A stretch of DNA of 64,000 nt from Oxalobacter vibrioformis (GTDB taxonomy: Bacteria > Pseudomonadota > Gammaproteobacteria > Burkholderiales > Burkholderiaceae_D), in the NCBI RefSeq assembly GCF_027118995.1, contig NZ_CP098242.1:682001-746000 (forward strand). Reading direction: 5' to 3'. This document shows, in pieces, positions 47,248 through 55,326 of the stretch; position 1 is the stretch's first letter, and each line of letters opens with the position of its first letter. The notes under the pieces are model-generated. The model saw nothing but the letters and a program-made list of their open reading frames with translations, was not told the origin of the DNA and searched no databases. The position numbers were made by a program, and so were the translations under genes.

Positions 47248-47659
47248 CAGGAAAGATAGGCTGACTGCAAGAGTTTGCGACTCAAGGCCAAGGGTAATGT
47301 ATCGCAGAAAACAAACAGATGTCTTACACCCAATATGAATTGTACTAATATGAATTGTACTGATATGAATTGTACTAATATGAATTTGAGTTGACTGCAA
47401 CAATTTGGCATGCAAACATAATAAATAGTATCAGGCGTTTTTACCATGGCTCACCGTGATGCCAAAGGGTAGGTGATTGTTTATCACACACGGGCAATAT
47501 AAAAGACGTCTGAAAACTCAACCAAATGCAGAGGGCCCCGCTTCAGTAATTCCTCTTGCTCAGGCAAATGGCGTGTTTTAAGCAATATAAGAGGCATTTG
47601 GATTTGATCTAACCCCTGAAAAGAGTAAACACATAGATGAAGAAAGAGTAAACACATAG
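47248..47659. other. Region between the MocR gene and the chemoreceptor
   Basis: About 410 bp: the 15-bp repeat, then no recognisable gene, then a 23-bp direct duplication that ends in the chemoreceptor start codon. No clear sigma-70 or sigma-28 promoter could be fixed by eye. Confidence 0.5.
47332..47388. repeat. 15-bp tandem repeat, about 3.8 copies
   Basis: Unit AATATGAATTGTACT at 47332, 47347 and 47362 (first base G in the third), then a partial fourth unit ending about 47388. Each contains TTGTACT, which also recalls the TTGTA/TACAA palindrome before the truncated MocR gene. Confidence 0.92.
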
Positions 47660-47666
47660 ATGAAGA
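47621..47666 (+). repeat. 23-bp tandem duplication over the chemoreceptor start
   Basis: The same 23 bases, beginning AAGAGTAAACACATAG and ending ATGAAGA, occur at 47621-47643 and 47644-47666 without a mismatch. The first copy creates a tiny reading frame (ATG at 47637, Met-Lys-Lys-Glu-stop, ending 47651); the second holds the true start at 47660. Confidence 0.92.
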
Positions 47667-49363
47667 ATTTCAAAATTGGCACTCGACTCGCATTCGGATT
47701 TATCAGTGTACTTATTCTGATGACCATCATAGCGCTTATCAGTTGCTGGCAATTGCGTCAGGTCGACCATGCCGTAAACGACATGATAAAACGTGAGGTT
47801 CCGCTTGAATTGGCAGCGAAAGACTGGCTGACCGAGACACGCCTGAATGGCGAGCGCGCCTATATCGTGGCTGTTGCGGCCGGGATCAGCGCGCAAGATG
47901 AAGCGGAAATCAGCCGGAGAATGAAGGAAAGCAGTGCGTCGATCAATGACATCCAGAAAATGCTCCAAACCCATAATCTGGATGAAACCGAAACGCAGAT
48001 GATGGCAACCATCCTGGAAAAACGCCAGGAATATGTCGGTATCCGGAAAGAAGCCCTGCAGCTCAAGCAAGCCGGCAAAACAGCAGAGTCCCTGGAAATG
48101 ATTCACAAGCAAATGCTGCCGGCCCAAAACAGCTATATCGAAAGCATCGCAAAATTATCTGCCTACGAGCACCAGATCAGCGAAAAAACCGCAAAACACA
48201 TCACTGCAATTTACGAGAGCAGCCTGTTGATCGTTGCAATCATGGCTTGCGCGTCCGTTATTGTCGGCTTGTTCATGGCCTGGCGCTTGACATCGGGTAT
48301 TACCGGTCCTTTAAATGAGGCCCTGAGAGTGGCACAGACAGTAGCATCGGGTGATCTGACCAGCCGTATCGAGGTGCGTTCCCGCGACGAGACCGGTCAG
48401 CTCATGCAGGCCATGAAAGACATGAACGACAGCCTCTTCAATGCCGTTACCCAGGTACGCCAGAGCGCGGATACTATTGCGACAGCTTCCTCTCAGATTG
48501 CCTCCGGCAACCAGGACCTTTCCGCGCGGACCGAAGAACAGGCCAGTTCGCTCGAAGAGACCGCGTCCAGTATGGAAGAAATCACCTCCACCGTACGCCA
48601 GAATGGAGACAATGCCAGGCAGGCCAACCAGCTGGCCACCCAGGCCGCCGATATCGCCACCAAAGGCGGCGATGCAGCCGGACTTGTTGCCGACACCATG
48701 AAAGAAATCGAAGACTCCTCCAAAAAAATCGTCGACATCATCAGCGTCATAGACGGCATTGCGTTCCAGACCAACATCCTTGCGTTAAATGCAGCAGTAG
48801 AAGCAGCGCGGGCAGGCGAACAGGGCCGTGGTTTTGCCGTAGTGGCCACCGAAGTACGGAGCCTTGCCCAGCGTAGTGCCACAGCGGCGCGCGAAATCAA
48901 AGACCTCATCGATGATTCAGTAGACAAAGTCTCCACGGGAACCGAACTCGTCAACAACGCTGTTACCACCATGCTCGAAATCGGTGAGAGCATCCGTCGG
49001 GTCAACGACATCATGAACGAAATCACCATGGCCACGCAGGAACAGGTCCAGGGTATTGAGCAGGTCAACCAGGCAGTGACCGAAATGGACACCGTCTCGC
49101 AGCAGAATGCAGCACTGGTAGAAGAAGCAGCGGCGGCAGCCGAGAGCCTTCAGGACCAGGCCCGTACGCTGGTTGGCGTGGTGAGTATGTTTAATGTCGG
49201 TACCGGTGGCGGCGCGTCACGTGCCGCGCTGTCATCGCCAAGTGCTGCCCGGCCAGCGGAAAAACCGGTTGCTAAACCGGCAGCCAGGCAACTGAAAGCG
49301 CCTGTCAAGGCGGCAGCTCCTGCTCCTGTCACGGATGACAATGCTGAATGGGAGGAGTTCTGA
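47660..49363 (+). CDS. Methyl-accepting chemotaxis protein
   Basis: 567 residues of the Tar/Tsr class. Membrane helix at about 10-30, a four-helix-bundle ligand domain (about 35-185), second helix (about 190-212), HAMP (about 213-265) and a signalling domain whose tip reads [44 protein letters not shown]. The C-terminus is Ala/Pro-rich and ends EWEEF, an NWETF-like pentapeptide that could dock CheR/CheB. Ligand unknown. No che genes are near. Confidence 0.95.
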   Translation: MKNFKIGTRLAFGFISVLILMTIIALISCWQLRQVDHAVNDMIKREVPLELAAKDWLTETRLNGERAYIVAVAAGISAQDEAEISRRMKESSASINDIQKMLQTHNLDETETQMMATILEKRQEYVGIRKEALQLKQAGKTAESLEMIHKQMLPAQNSYIESIAKLSAYEHQISEKTAKHITAIYESSLLIVAIMACASVIVGLFMAWRLTSGITGPLNEALRVAQTVASGDLTSRIEVRSRDETGQLMQAMKDMNDSLFNAVTQVRQSADTIATASSQIASGNQDLSARTEEQASSLEETASSMEEITSTVRQNGDNARQANQLATQAADIATKGGDAAGLVADTMKEIEDSSKKIVDIISVIDGIAFQTNILALNAAVEAARAGEQGRGFAVVATEVRSLAQRSATAAREIKDLIDDSVDKVSTGTELVNNAVTTMLEIGESIRRVNDIMNEITMATQEQVQGIEQVNQAVTEMDTVSQQNAALVEEAAAAAESLQDQARTLVGVVSMFNVGTGGGASRAALSSPSAARPAEKPVAKPAARQLKAPVKAAAPAPVTDDNAEWEEF

Positions 49364-49413
49364 TAGTTTCCCTGAGAAGAGGGTAAATTCCTGTGTTTCC
49401 TTCTTGGCCCTAA

Positions 49414-49440
49414 CCGAAGAAGAATTCGTTTCTTCTTCGG
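49414..49440 (+). terminator. Hairpin after the chemoreceptor gene
   Basis: CCGAAGAAGA-ATTCGTT-TCTTCTTCGG: a perfect ten-base stem 50 bp after the stop. There is no T run after it, so it may be a weak or rho-assisted terminator, or a transcript stabiliser. Confidence 0.6.
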
Positions 49441-49631
49441 CTCCCCCAAATCGTTATTTTCAGCAGGTGATCTTCAAGGATGTAAAACAAAAGATCGCAT
49501 CCCTCCCCACTTTCTCTCCCCGAGAAAGGCAATAGAAGAAAAGGGGTTACTAATTTTCGTACCCCCTCTATTGCCTTGAACTAACCGTTATTTACCAGCA
49601 TCCAATCCTTTCCGTTCTGCGCAGCAAGCAT

Positions 49632-49868
49632 TTACCGGGGCTTCGTGTCTCCTTTTTCCCCCGCGCTTTTCAATGAAGGAGTGGCGTTATCGGGTACCGG
49701 ATTGCGGTTTGATTTGAAGCTTGCCTCATTGGCCTGTGCGGCTTCTGTTTCTTTATGTGCGTTATAACCATAATAGGCCGCAACAAGGAAACAACAAACA
49801 ACCAGCAGCTTGCCGATTTTTTGAAAGGGAGATTGTTTTCTGAATTCGCAAGGATTTGGGGTAGACAT
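49632..49868 (-). CDS. Small single-span membrane protein, unknown
   Basis: 78 residues from the ATG at 49868 (MSTPNPCEFRKQ…). One hydrophobic helix at about 20-37 (IGKLLVVCCFLVAAYYGY), then a polar tail rich in Asn, Ala and Lys ending GEKGDTKPR. No family recognised. It lies between the chemoreceptor and the island edge, on the opposite strand. Confidence 0.5.
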   Translation of the reverse strand: MSTPNPCEFRKQSPFQKIGKLLVVCCFLVAAYYGYNAHKETEAAQANEASFKSNRNPVPDNATPSLKSAGEKGDTKPR

Positions 49869-49983
49869 GATATTCACAAAAAGGCTGATGGAGAATTCAT
49901 CATACTCCTTTTTTTACTGACGGGCAGAGAGATCAGAATCATCATCACAAGCTCATCCGGCCGCTATCAGCCGCTGGAAAACA

Positions 49984-50014
49984 AAAGGGGTTACGTTCAT
50001 TCGTAACCCCTTTC
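49984..50014 (-). terminator. Terminator beyond the left att copy
   Basis: AGGGGTTACG-TTCATT-CGTAACCCCT; on the minus strand it is followed by TTTTGTTTT. The same hairpin with a different loop lies at about 60102-60128 after the intact tRNA. This copy is probably the original tRNA terminator, pushed away from its gene by the island. Confidence 0.8.
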
Positions 50015-50019
50015 TGATT

Positions 50020-50066
50020 TTGGTGGGCCCACCAGGACTTGAACCTGGGACCAACGAATTATGAGT
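50020..50066 (-). other. attL: Left attachment site: copy of the tRNA-Ile 3' end
   Basis: 47 bases that match the intact tRNA-Ile gene (60136-60182) except for one base at 50057. The match covers the CCA end, T arm, variable loop and anticodon loop, then stops. This is the footprint of integration into a tRNA 3' half. Confidence 0.92.
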
Positions 50067-50070
50067 TTGG

Positions 50071-50580
50071 GTAGAATTCCGTAAGCCTATGATAAATAAG
50101 CGTTTATTAACATTTTTAAAGGTACCGTAAACGAACTGAAAAATAGTTGTGAATCAGTTCATTAACGCATTTTAGCGAATATTGGCAAAACTGAGAGATG
50201 TACCGAATTTGTAACCGAAAATTAGATCTACAGAAACACCTTCTTTTTTTGCCCCTTTCCACAGTGCCGGGAATCAGAGACAGAGACAACGCCAGCCTCA
50301 AAATTCCCCCCCATCTCTGCCCATCGGATTCGCGAACCCGGATTTTGTCAAATTACCCGAGCCAAGATAAATCAAAGCACTTGCACTATCGCGGTGGCCG
50401 CGGCAACACTACGCATGTTTTTCGTGGCGAGGATTTTGCTCCGGAAAATTTCTGATAGCCGCAAGCGCAATATCCAGGGAAGCCCAATCCGGAAAATAAG
50501 TGGCTTGTCCAATATCTACCAAGTAGGGAACCTTGCACCAGAAACAACTTGACTGGCATACAGAACCAGATTTCGCATGC
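50071..50580. other. Island left arm without a recognised gene
   Basis: Contains direct repeat A (50138-50223) and short open frames on both strands. One minus-strand frame (50409-50597) encodes a peptide with ATYFPDWASLDIALAAIRNFP but I do not recognise it. Probably decayed element DNA. Confidence 0.4.
50138..50223. repeat. 86-bp direct repeat, copy A
   Basis: Matches 58503-58588 over 86 bases with six differences and no gaps, same orientation. On the minus strand both can encode a related peptide (QIRY-SQFCQYSLKC-NELI-NYFSV). It sits just inside the left att site. Confidence 0.88.
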
Positions 50581-50595
50581 ATCATGTTATGTCGC
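50579..50595. promoter_or_regulatory. Weak copy of the island palindrome
   Basis: GCATCA-TGTTA-TGTCGC: four of six bases of the left half match GCGACA, the right half is exact and the spacer resembles the other copies. Listed as a possible fifth site. Confidence 0.35.
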
Positions 50596-50840
50596 AAGCG
50601 AAATCTATTATTAAGTTATGGAAATTCGTCAGGGTATAAACCCTCAAAACGGAACCGAAAAAAACCGTTCCGTATGACAGTGAACTTTACAAACAGCGCC
50701 ACAAAATTGAAAACATGTTTGCAAGGATCAAGGTCTGGCGAAGAATAGCCATGCGCGATGATCACTGTGCGCACATCTTCTTTTCCACTATATGCATTGC
50801 CACCATGTTATCTTTTATCTCAATTAATGAGTCCTTGAGC
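50585..50840 (+). pseudogene. C-terminal relic of an IS5-family transposase
   Basis: Two frames join: SSGYKPSKRNRKKPFR up to about 50675, and then, after a shift, SELYKQRHKIENMFARIKVWRRIAMRDDHCAHIFFSTICIATMLSFIS. The second part is the well-known end of IS5/IS427-type transposases (YRQRHKIENMF-KLKDWRRIATRYDRCAHTFFSAI) with the catalytic Glu in KIENMF. The N-terminal two thirds and the terminal repeats are not visible. Confidence 0.78.
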
Positions 50841-50925
50841 CTAGTGGCGACTCATAAGGCACAATTTTTCGCATACATTTTCCTTTTACTCACAGAGGGA
50901 TTTCAATAGAAGGGAATCGCAGTAA

Positions 50926-51936
50926 TTATTGCGTCAAATAAAGCGCATGGACTGATTGCGCAGTTTGCCTAAATTCTTCCCTCAAGAACGCCGGTTCCAA
51001 TACTTCGACCTGGTTACCGAAAGCCATCAACCACCAACGCAGTTGCTGTGCGTCAGATACCGTGGCCGTGATACAAACCGTTTCGCCTTCCTCGATAAAC
51101 TCCTGATCTTTCGAGAGTGGTGTCTCGCGCAGATGTTCCGCTGCAGATACAGCAAAGCGGGCAACCAGCCGGATCGCTTCTTTTCTGGCAACAAAGCCGA
51201 AGGCTCCCTTGGCGATATACTGTCCAAGGCAGAAATCCTTGGGTATTTTCGAGGGTGTTTTCAGTGCCGTTGCAGAGCGAATGCGGTGCAATGCCAGAAT
51301 ACGGATATCTTCATACGAGTACATGGTTGCCACGAGATAAATAACCGCGCCTCTCTGCACCAACCCAAGCGGGTGAATGGTGTGCGTTTTGCTTTCATCC
51401 ATCGCACGGTTGGCATACTCGATTTCCAGCTGCTTTTCTTCCAGTAGTGCCGCATGGATGGTTTCAATGATCTCTTCATCATATTGGGGCGGGATGAGCG
51501 CCTGGTTTGATGGGACAATGGCGACTTTATCCCGCCAGTCAGCCATGTTTTTGATGCTTTCTCCACTCAAAAGCACATTGTCTGCACACTTGAAATAAGG
51601 CGCCAGTGTTTCCATCAGGCTTGCCGGAAGCAATGACGTCAGATGGTCACGCGCAAGGCTCAGTGTCAGCGCCTGAACAGGCGACATGGCAGGAATTGTA
51701 AACATATCGGCATCACGGCTCCAACTCCATCCATAAGGACGAGAGCGCTCATCTGACTGCAAGGGAAATATTTGTGACAGCGTTTGCAGATTCCGCTCGG
51801 TTGTGCGTTTACTGATCTCGAATCCTTCTTTCTTCAGGCGATTGGTCAGTTCCGTTGCTGTGATTTTGCGCGGAAAAACAGGTATGTTTCGCAGAATCAT
51901 CCATTGGCGCAAGATGGTGTCACTTTTGTTGTTCAT
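50926..51936 (-). CDS. WYL-domain transcription regulator
   Basis: 336 residues: N-terminal winged helix (about 5-60: LRNIPVFPRKITATELTNRLKKEGFEISKRTTERNLQTLSQIFPL), a WYL domain whose core is HPLGLVQRGAVIYLVATM at 188-205, and a C-terminal WCX-like extension (about 250-330). Similar three-part proteins (BrxR/CapW type) repress defence and phage-related operons. It diverges from the cPP-R gene; between them is the best copy of the island palindrome, 66 bp before this start, so autoregulation and control of the divergent operon are likely. It is the only intact regulator in the island. Confidence 0.88.
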   Translation of the reverse strand: MNNKSDTILRQWMILRNIPVFPRKITATELTNRLKKEGFEISKRTTERNLQTLSQIFPLQSDERSRPYGWSWSRDADMFTIPAMSPVQALTLSLARDHLTSLLPASLMETLAPYFKCADNVLLSGESIKNMADWRDKVAIVPSNQALIPPQYDEEIIETIHAALLEEKQLEIEYANRAMDESKTHTIHPLGLVQRGAVIYLVATMYSYEDIRILALHRIRSATALKTPSKIPKDFCLGQYIAKGAFGFVARKEAIRLVARFAVSAAEHLRETPLSKDQEFIEEGETVCITATVSDAQQLRWWLMAFGNQVEVLEPAFLREEFRQTAQSVHALYLTQ

Positions 51937-52001
51937 CCGACATCCTTTTGATTTCTATTCAGCAATATTAACATCTGCAATCACCAGAATAACCTGAAAA
52001 A

Positions 52002-52036
52002 CACCTTCATGCGACATGTTTTGTCGTATGAAGGTG
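52002..52036. promoter_or_regulatory. Island palindrome 1 (35 bp)
   Basis: 15-base arms (52002-52016 and 52022-52036) around a 5-base spacer, 14 of 15 positions pairing. The core is GCGACA-TGTTT-TGTCGT. It lies between the divergent WYL and cPP-R genes, 66 and 95 bp from their starts. No T run follows, so an operator is likelier than a terminator. Confidence 0.75.
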
Positions 52037-52130
52037 ACATACTAGGCGGAAACGATGGAGCGAAAGGCATTAACAGAGGTACTTCCTGACGTTATACCTC
52101 GGTGTGTGAGTCGATTAGTGAGCAATGATA

Positions 52131-52421
52131 ATGAAAATTTATCTGGATGATGTCAGAGAAGCGCCAGAAGGGTGGGTGCGTGTGTGCTGGCCTGACGAAG
52201 CCATTGCGCTGCTGGAGACAGGGCGTGTTAAAGAAATCAGCCTTGACCATGATTTGGGAGATGACAAGAGAGGCACAGGATACGACGTGCTTCTCTGGAT
52301 TGAACAAGCCGTTGCAGTTGAAGGGTTTATTGCCCCAGAGATGGGCGTTCACTCCGCGAATGTACCTGCCAGAAAAAAAATGGAACAGGCGATTGAGAAG
52401 ATTACCTCTCTGGCAGGTTAG
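52131..52421 (+). CDS. Cyclic-phosphate-processing receiver-like (cPP-R) protein
   Basis: 96 residues from MKIYLDD (52131); an in-frame ATG two codons earlier is also possible. The sequence has the compact receiver-like pattern MKIYLDDVREAPEGWVRV…EAIALLETGRVKEISLDHDLGDDKRGTGYDVLLWIEQ…GVHSANVPARKKMEQAI. The acidic LDD, DHDLGDD and the HSAN block are typical of the cPP-REC family, described by comparative genomics as part of RNA-repair and conflict systems and proposed to process cyclic phosphate ends. It lacks the phospho-receiver layout of two-component systems and is followed by island repeat proteins. Biochemical role is inferred from the family. Confidence 0.8.
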   Translation: MKIYLDDVREAPEGWVRVCWPDEAIALLETGRVKEISLDHDLGDDKRGTGYDVLLWIEQAVAVEGFIAPEMGVHSANVPARKKMEQAIEKITSLAG

Positions 52422-52462
52422 AGGAATTTCATACTTACGAAGCAAAAAAATCGAGGAGGGGC

Positions 52463-52930
52463 ATGACACAATCATTTAAAACACAGGAAGATTGTTTTGC
52501 TGCTGTTCAGGAGCATGGTTGGGCAATTGAATTTGTGCCTTCTGAGTTTAGAACATCGGAGCTTTGGCTTGTGGTCATGCCTCAAGCAATCTGGGGCGTT
52601 CAGTATCAGAAAGCCTGCCTTGATCTTTGGGATGAGGATGATTGGGATGAGGAAATCGGTGGATTCTCTCTGTCAGAGGCTGGTCGGTCATTGGATTTCT
52701 GCCTGGCTGATGGGATCGATGTATTTGAGTATGTGCCAGAAGAGCTTAAAACGCCGGATTTCTATCTTGCCGCTGTTCAATATGACGGCATGGCACTTGA
52801 ATATGTGCCGGAGAAGCTCAAAACGCTGGAACTTTGCCTTATAGCTGTTCGAAATGACGAAGAAGCACTTGAGTTTGCACCGAAAACACTCCGAAAAAAA
52901 ATGCTGTTTTTTTATCGAAAATGTAGATAA
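52463..52930 (+). CDS. DUF4116-type helical repeat protein
   Basis: 155 residues. A repeat of about 23 residues occurs at the start (DCFAAVQEHGWAIEFVPSEFRTSELW), and again three times after an acidic insert (LDFCLADGIDVFEYVPEELKTPDFY, LAAVQYDGMALEYVPEKLKTLELC, LIAVRNDEEALEFAPKTLRK). This is the pattern of DUF4116 repeats, usually many in tandem in proteins of unknown function. An insert with WDEDDWDEEIGG (about 50-65) interrupts the array. It starts 41 bp after the cPP-R gene. Two shorter relatives lie downstream at 54701 and 54969. Confidence 0.7.
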   Translation: MTQSFKTQEDCFAAVQEHGWAIEFVPSEFRTSELWLVVMPQAIWGVQYQKACLDLWDEDDWDEEIGGFSLSEAGRSLDFCLADGIDVFEYVPEELKTPDFYLAAVQYDGMALEYVPEKLKTLELCLIAVRNDEEALEFAPKTLRKKMLFFYRKCR

Positions 52931-53056
52931 ACTGACCGTAATGATTTTAACAATACACCTGCTATAAACCCTGCGATTAAACGTGCTTCTTTTTCAGAAG
53001 TCTTTATTTTAAAAAATCATGTTGCAATATATTTCAACCTTAAAGGAGTTCAGAAC

Positions 53057-53371
53057 ATGGCTAATTACAAAGATGGTGTGATCCGTGAAGGCACGGGATC
53101 AGGAAAAGCCCTTGCTAACTTTAAGAACAACGTGCTTCTTGAAGGCTCTGGTTCTGGGAAAAGCTTGTGCAACATCAAAGATGATGTTGTTCGCGAGGGT
53201 TCTGGTTCCGGAAAATCACTTTTTAACGTGAGAAACGGAGTTGTACGGGCAGGATCCGGTTCCGGGAAAACGCTTGGAAAAGTAAAGGATTTTATGATTA
53301 AGGGAATGGAGCGGGAAACGGATGCTGCCATTGTTGCTGCGTACCATTTCTGTGTTAAGAAATTACTCTAA
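53057..53371 (+). CDS. GSGSGK-repeat protein (four-fold beta-flower type)
   Basis: 104 residues with four near-exact 18-residue repeats: GTGSGK at 12-17, then GSGSGK at 30-35, 48-53 and 66-71, each followed by a hydrophobic-polar pattern such as SLCNIKDDVVRE. The unit predicts a short beta hairpin, so four may close into a ring, as in proteins annotated as four-fold beta flower. The repeat looks like a P-loop but lacks the rest of an NTPase. A good AAGGAG site precedes the ATG. The last 30 residues leave the repeat and form a helix. Function unknown. Confidence 0.65.
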   Translation: MANYKDGVIREGTGSGKALANFKNNVLLEGSGSGKSLCNIKDDVVREGSGSGKSLFNVRNGVVRAGSGSGKTLGKVKDFMIKGMERETDAAIVAAYHFCVKKLL

Positions 53372-53385
53372 CCAAGATATTTGTT

Positions 53386-54360
53386 ATGACTAAAAAAACG
53401 AAAACCGACACGCCGGTTGTAGACGACTGGAAGCGTGAATATTTGATTCGCACATTCTCCCTCACGAACAAAAAATACGAGAACTATATTTTGAATGCGA
53501 TCTGGCACAAGCTCGATAGAGACGACATTCAACCCGTTACACAACAATACATAAAAAGGTCTGACGGAGGATATGGCTTAGTAGATTTATATTTTCCTCA
53601 AATCAGTTTTGCTATTGAATGTGATGAAAAATTCCATCTCAAAATAACAGAGAAAGACATGGCTCGCCAGCATGCGATGGAGGTAATGGTTTTTGCTGAT
53701 GACGAAGCGAAGGATTTCGATATTAAACGAATTGAAGCTCATAGGAATATAGAAGACATTGAAAAGCAAATTGACAAAGTCGTCCAAAAAATCAAAGATA
53801 AAATTGAAAATGAAATTCATCAAGGTAAATTCATTGCCTGGGATCACAATAAGCCTCCATATGACATTGCCATAAGCAACCGTAAAATTCGTTTTACGGA
53901 CAAGTTGGAGTTCAAAACAATTGACGATATATCTCGTAGCTTCAGGAAATCCGCCCCTAAAAGAGGTTTTCAACCAAGAAGCTATTTCGATATTGGAAAC
54001 GGATACCACTTATGGTGTCCGAAGCTTGCCATTGAGATTGACGGGGACGTTGGATTTCGGCCTGTGACCAAAAATTGGATCAATACACTCTCAGCAGATC
54101 GAGAAGAGCTTTTTGAAAAAAAGGAATCCTCAAGCACGTCAAAAAAAGGCTCATCAAAAAAAGACCAGTTAAAGAAAGACCGATTAGAGAATGAAAAGCG
54201 AATTACCTTTGCCCAGTCCAAAAATGTACTAGGAGAAAGGGCTTATAGATTCGTTGGTGTTTATGCGTTTGATCGTTATGCCGATGCGTCCGAGAGCGTA
54301 AGGGTTTACAAAAGAATAGCAACGGAGATTGATCTTACTGCGTGGCTTGAAGTAAAGTAA
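53386..54360 (+). CDS. Putative PD-(D/E)XK-type nuclease
   Basis: 324 residues, no close family recognised. Near the N-terminus YGLVDLYFPQISFAIECDEKFHL (about 63-85) has the spacing D67, E78-x-D80 and H84 of Vsr/DUF559-like endonucleases (VDFY-P---L-IE-DG--H). A helix with EKDMARQHAMEVMVFADD follows, as in that fold. Residues 235-275 are a Lys/Ser-rich linker and the C-terminal part (YRFVGVYAFDRYADASESVRVYKRIATEIDL) looks like a separate small domain. It starts 15 bp after the GSGSGK gene, so the two are probably in one message. Nuclease activity is an inference from the motif. Confidence 0.5.
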   Translation: MTKKTKTDTPVVDDWKREYLIRTFSLTNKKYENYILNAIWHKLDRDDIQPVTQQYIKRSDGGYGLVDLYFPQISFAIECDEKFHLKITEKDMARQHAMEVMVFADDEAKDFDIKRIEAHRNIEDIEKQIDKVVQKIKDKIENEIHQGKFIAWDHNKPPYDIAISNRKIRFTDKLEFKTIDDISRSFRKSAPKRGFQPRSYFDIGNGYHLWCPKLAIEIDGDVGFRPVTKNWINTLSADREELFEKKESSSTSKKGSSKKDQLKKDRLENEKRITFAQSKNVLGERAYRFVGVYAFDRYADASESVRVYKRIATEIDLTAWLEVK

Positions 54361-54693
54361 TTTGGAATAATTGACTATGGTCGACAAGCTGTCGAACGGT
54401 TCCTTCCTGAAATTCCGGGGTATGTGTGGTTGCGTACTGACAAGGATGGTGTACCTGTCGATCCTTATGATCAACTGAAGACCTATGCCGAACAGATGCT
54501 GGGAGACTCCGCTGAAGAAGTACTGGATGCTGAACGTTTTGAAATAGCAGAAGGCGGAGCTGCTGCTTCTGCCTATACCCGCCTTCAGTTTGAGGATATC
54601 AGCCAGGCAGAACGTGACAACATCAAACAGGCACTATTACGCTATTGTGAACTCGACACCCTGGCCATGGTTATGATCGTGGGGATGCGTTGA
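54361..54693 (+). pseudogene. C-terminal fragment of a DUF2779 protein
   Basis: An open frame with no proper start, beginning right after the nuclease stop: DYGRQAVERFLPEIPGYVWLRTDKDGVPVDPYDQLKTYAEQML … ISQAERDNIKQALLRYCELDTLAMVMIVGMR. The ending resembles DUF2779 proteins (RYCELDTLAMVMI). The N-terminal several hundred residues are missing. The codon pattern is more GC-rich than the neighbouring island genes, which suggests a different origin. Confidence 0.6.
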
Positions 54694-54700
54694 GGCGGTA

Positions 54701-54834
54701 AGGTGTTTAAAACACCTGAGCTTTGCTTTGCTGCTGTTGAGCAAAATGGTGAAGCACTGAAGCACATACCAAACAAATTCGAAAAGCGACACTTTGATCT
54801 GCTGCCGTTGGGCAGCACGCCCACCTCCTATTAG
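54701..54834 (+). pseudogene. DUF4116-type repeat fragment
   Basis: A short frame without a start: VFKTPELCFAAVEQNGEALKHIPNKFEKRHFDLLPLGS…, ending at a TAG near 54832-54834. It matches the repeat unit of the 52463 gene (one repeat only). Probably left from recombination between repeat copies. Confidence 0.5.
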
Positions 54835-54841
54835 CCTGTTT

Positions 54842-54858
54842 GCGACATGCTTTGTCGC
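54842..54858. promoter_or_regulatory. Island palindrome 2
   Basis: GCGACA-TGCTT-TGTCGC, a perfect core, followed by GGTGACGCATAATTAAT. It lies 110 bp before the small DUF4116-type gene at 54969. The downstream GTGACGCA is shared with copies 1 and 4 (GTGACATA and GTGACGCA). Confidence 0.7.
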
Positions 54859-54968
54859 GCAGGTGACGCATAATTAATATCAGAACTCAACACTATCAAG
54901 GATGAGGAAAGCGGCCTGTAAGGGCTGTTTCAGCGAAAGGTGTTTGGCAGAAAAAAGCTGGGAGAGGG

Positions 54969-55124
54969 ATGACACAATCATTCAAAACACTGGAAGACTG
55001 TTTTGCTGCCGTTGAGCAGGATTCCTGGGCATTGCAGCGCGTTCCCAGAAAATTCAGGACGCTTGAACTTTGCCTTGCGGCGGTTCAGAAAAATGGCTGG
55101 GTGCTTGGCTGTGCTGTGCGCTAG
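54969..55124 (+). CDS. Short DUF4116-type protein
   Basis: 51 residues: MTQSFKTLEDCFAAVEQDSWALQRVPRKFRTLELCLAAVQKNGWVLGCAVR. The first 30 codons and the leader (GAGGGATGACACAATCATT) closely match the start of the 52463 gene, so it is a partial duplicate, cut after one and a half repeats. A ribosome site (GGAGAGGG) is kept, so it may be translated. Confidence 0.6.
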   Translation: MTQSFKTLEDCFAAVEQDSWALQRVPRKFRTLELCLAAVQKNGWVLGCAVR

Positions 55125-55326
55125 TGGAGCCTGTCTGTTTTTGGAAGGCAGGCAAATTACGGTTACATATTCTATTTTAAAAACCCGCTATTCCATTTTT
55201 CAATTATTGAACGAGGAGCAGGACTTTTAGGATGGACTGTTGCCACCATTGATTAGCTGTCAAAATGACAGCATTTTATAAGGAAGAGTGGTAATCCCCC
55301 CTTTTTAAGGTGGATCGGAAGTAGGG

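Noticed and set aside
47332-47388. CRISPR array
   Set aside because: Units are 15 bp and contiguous, with no spacers and no cas genes.
46932-47447. Minus-strand open frame with QFILVQFISVQFIL repeats
   Set aside because: The repeats are the antisense of the 15-bp tandem DNA repeat and the rest is the shadow of the MocR gene.
52125-52421. Two-component response regulator
   Set aside because: The protein is too short and has the LDD / DHDLGDD / HSAN pattern of the cPP-R family rather than the D-K layout of phospho-receivers; no kinase is nearby.
53057-53371. GSGSGK as Walker A motifs (ATPase)
   Set aside because: It occurs four times at 18-residue spacing and no Walker B or NTPase fold is present; it is a structural repeat.
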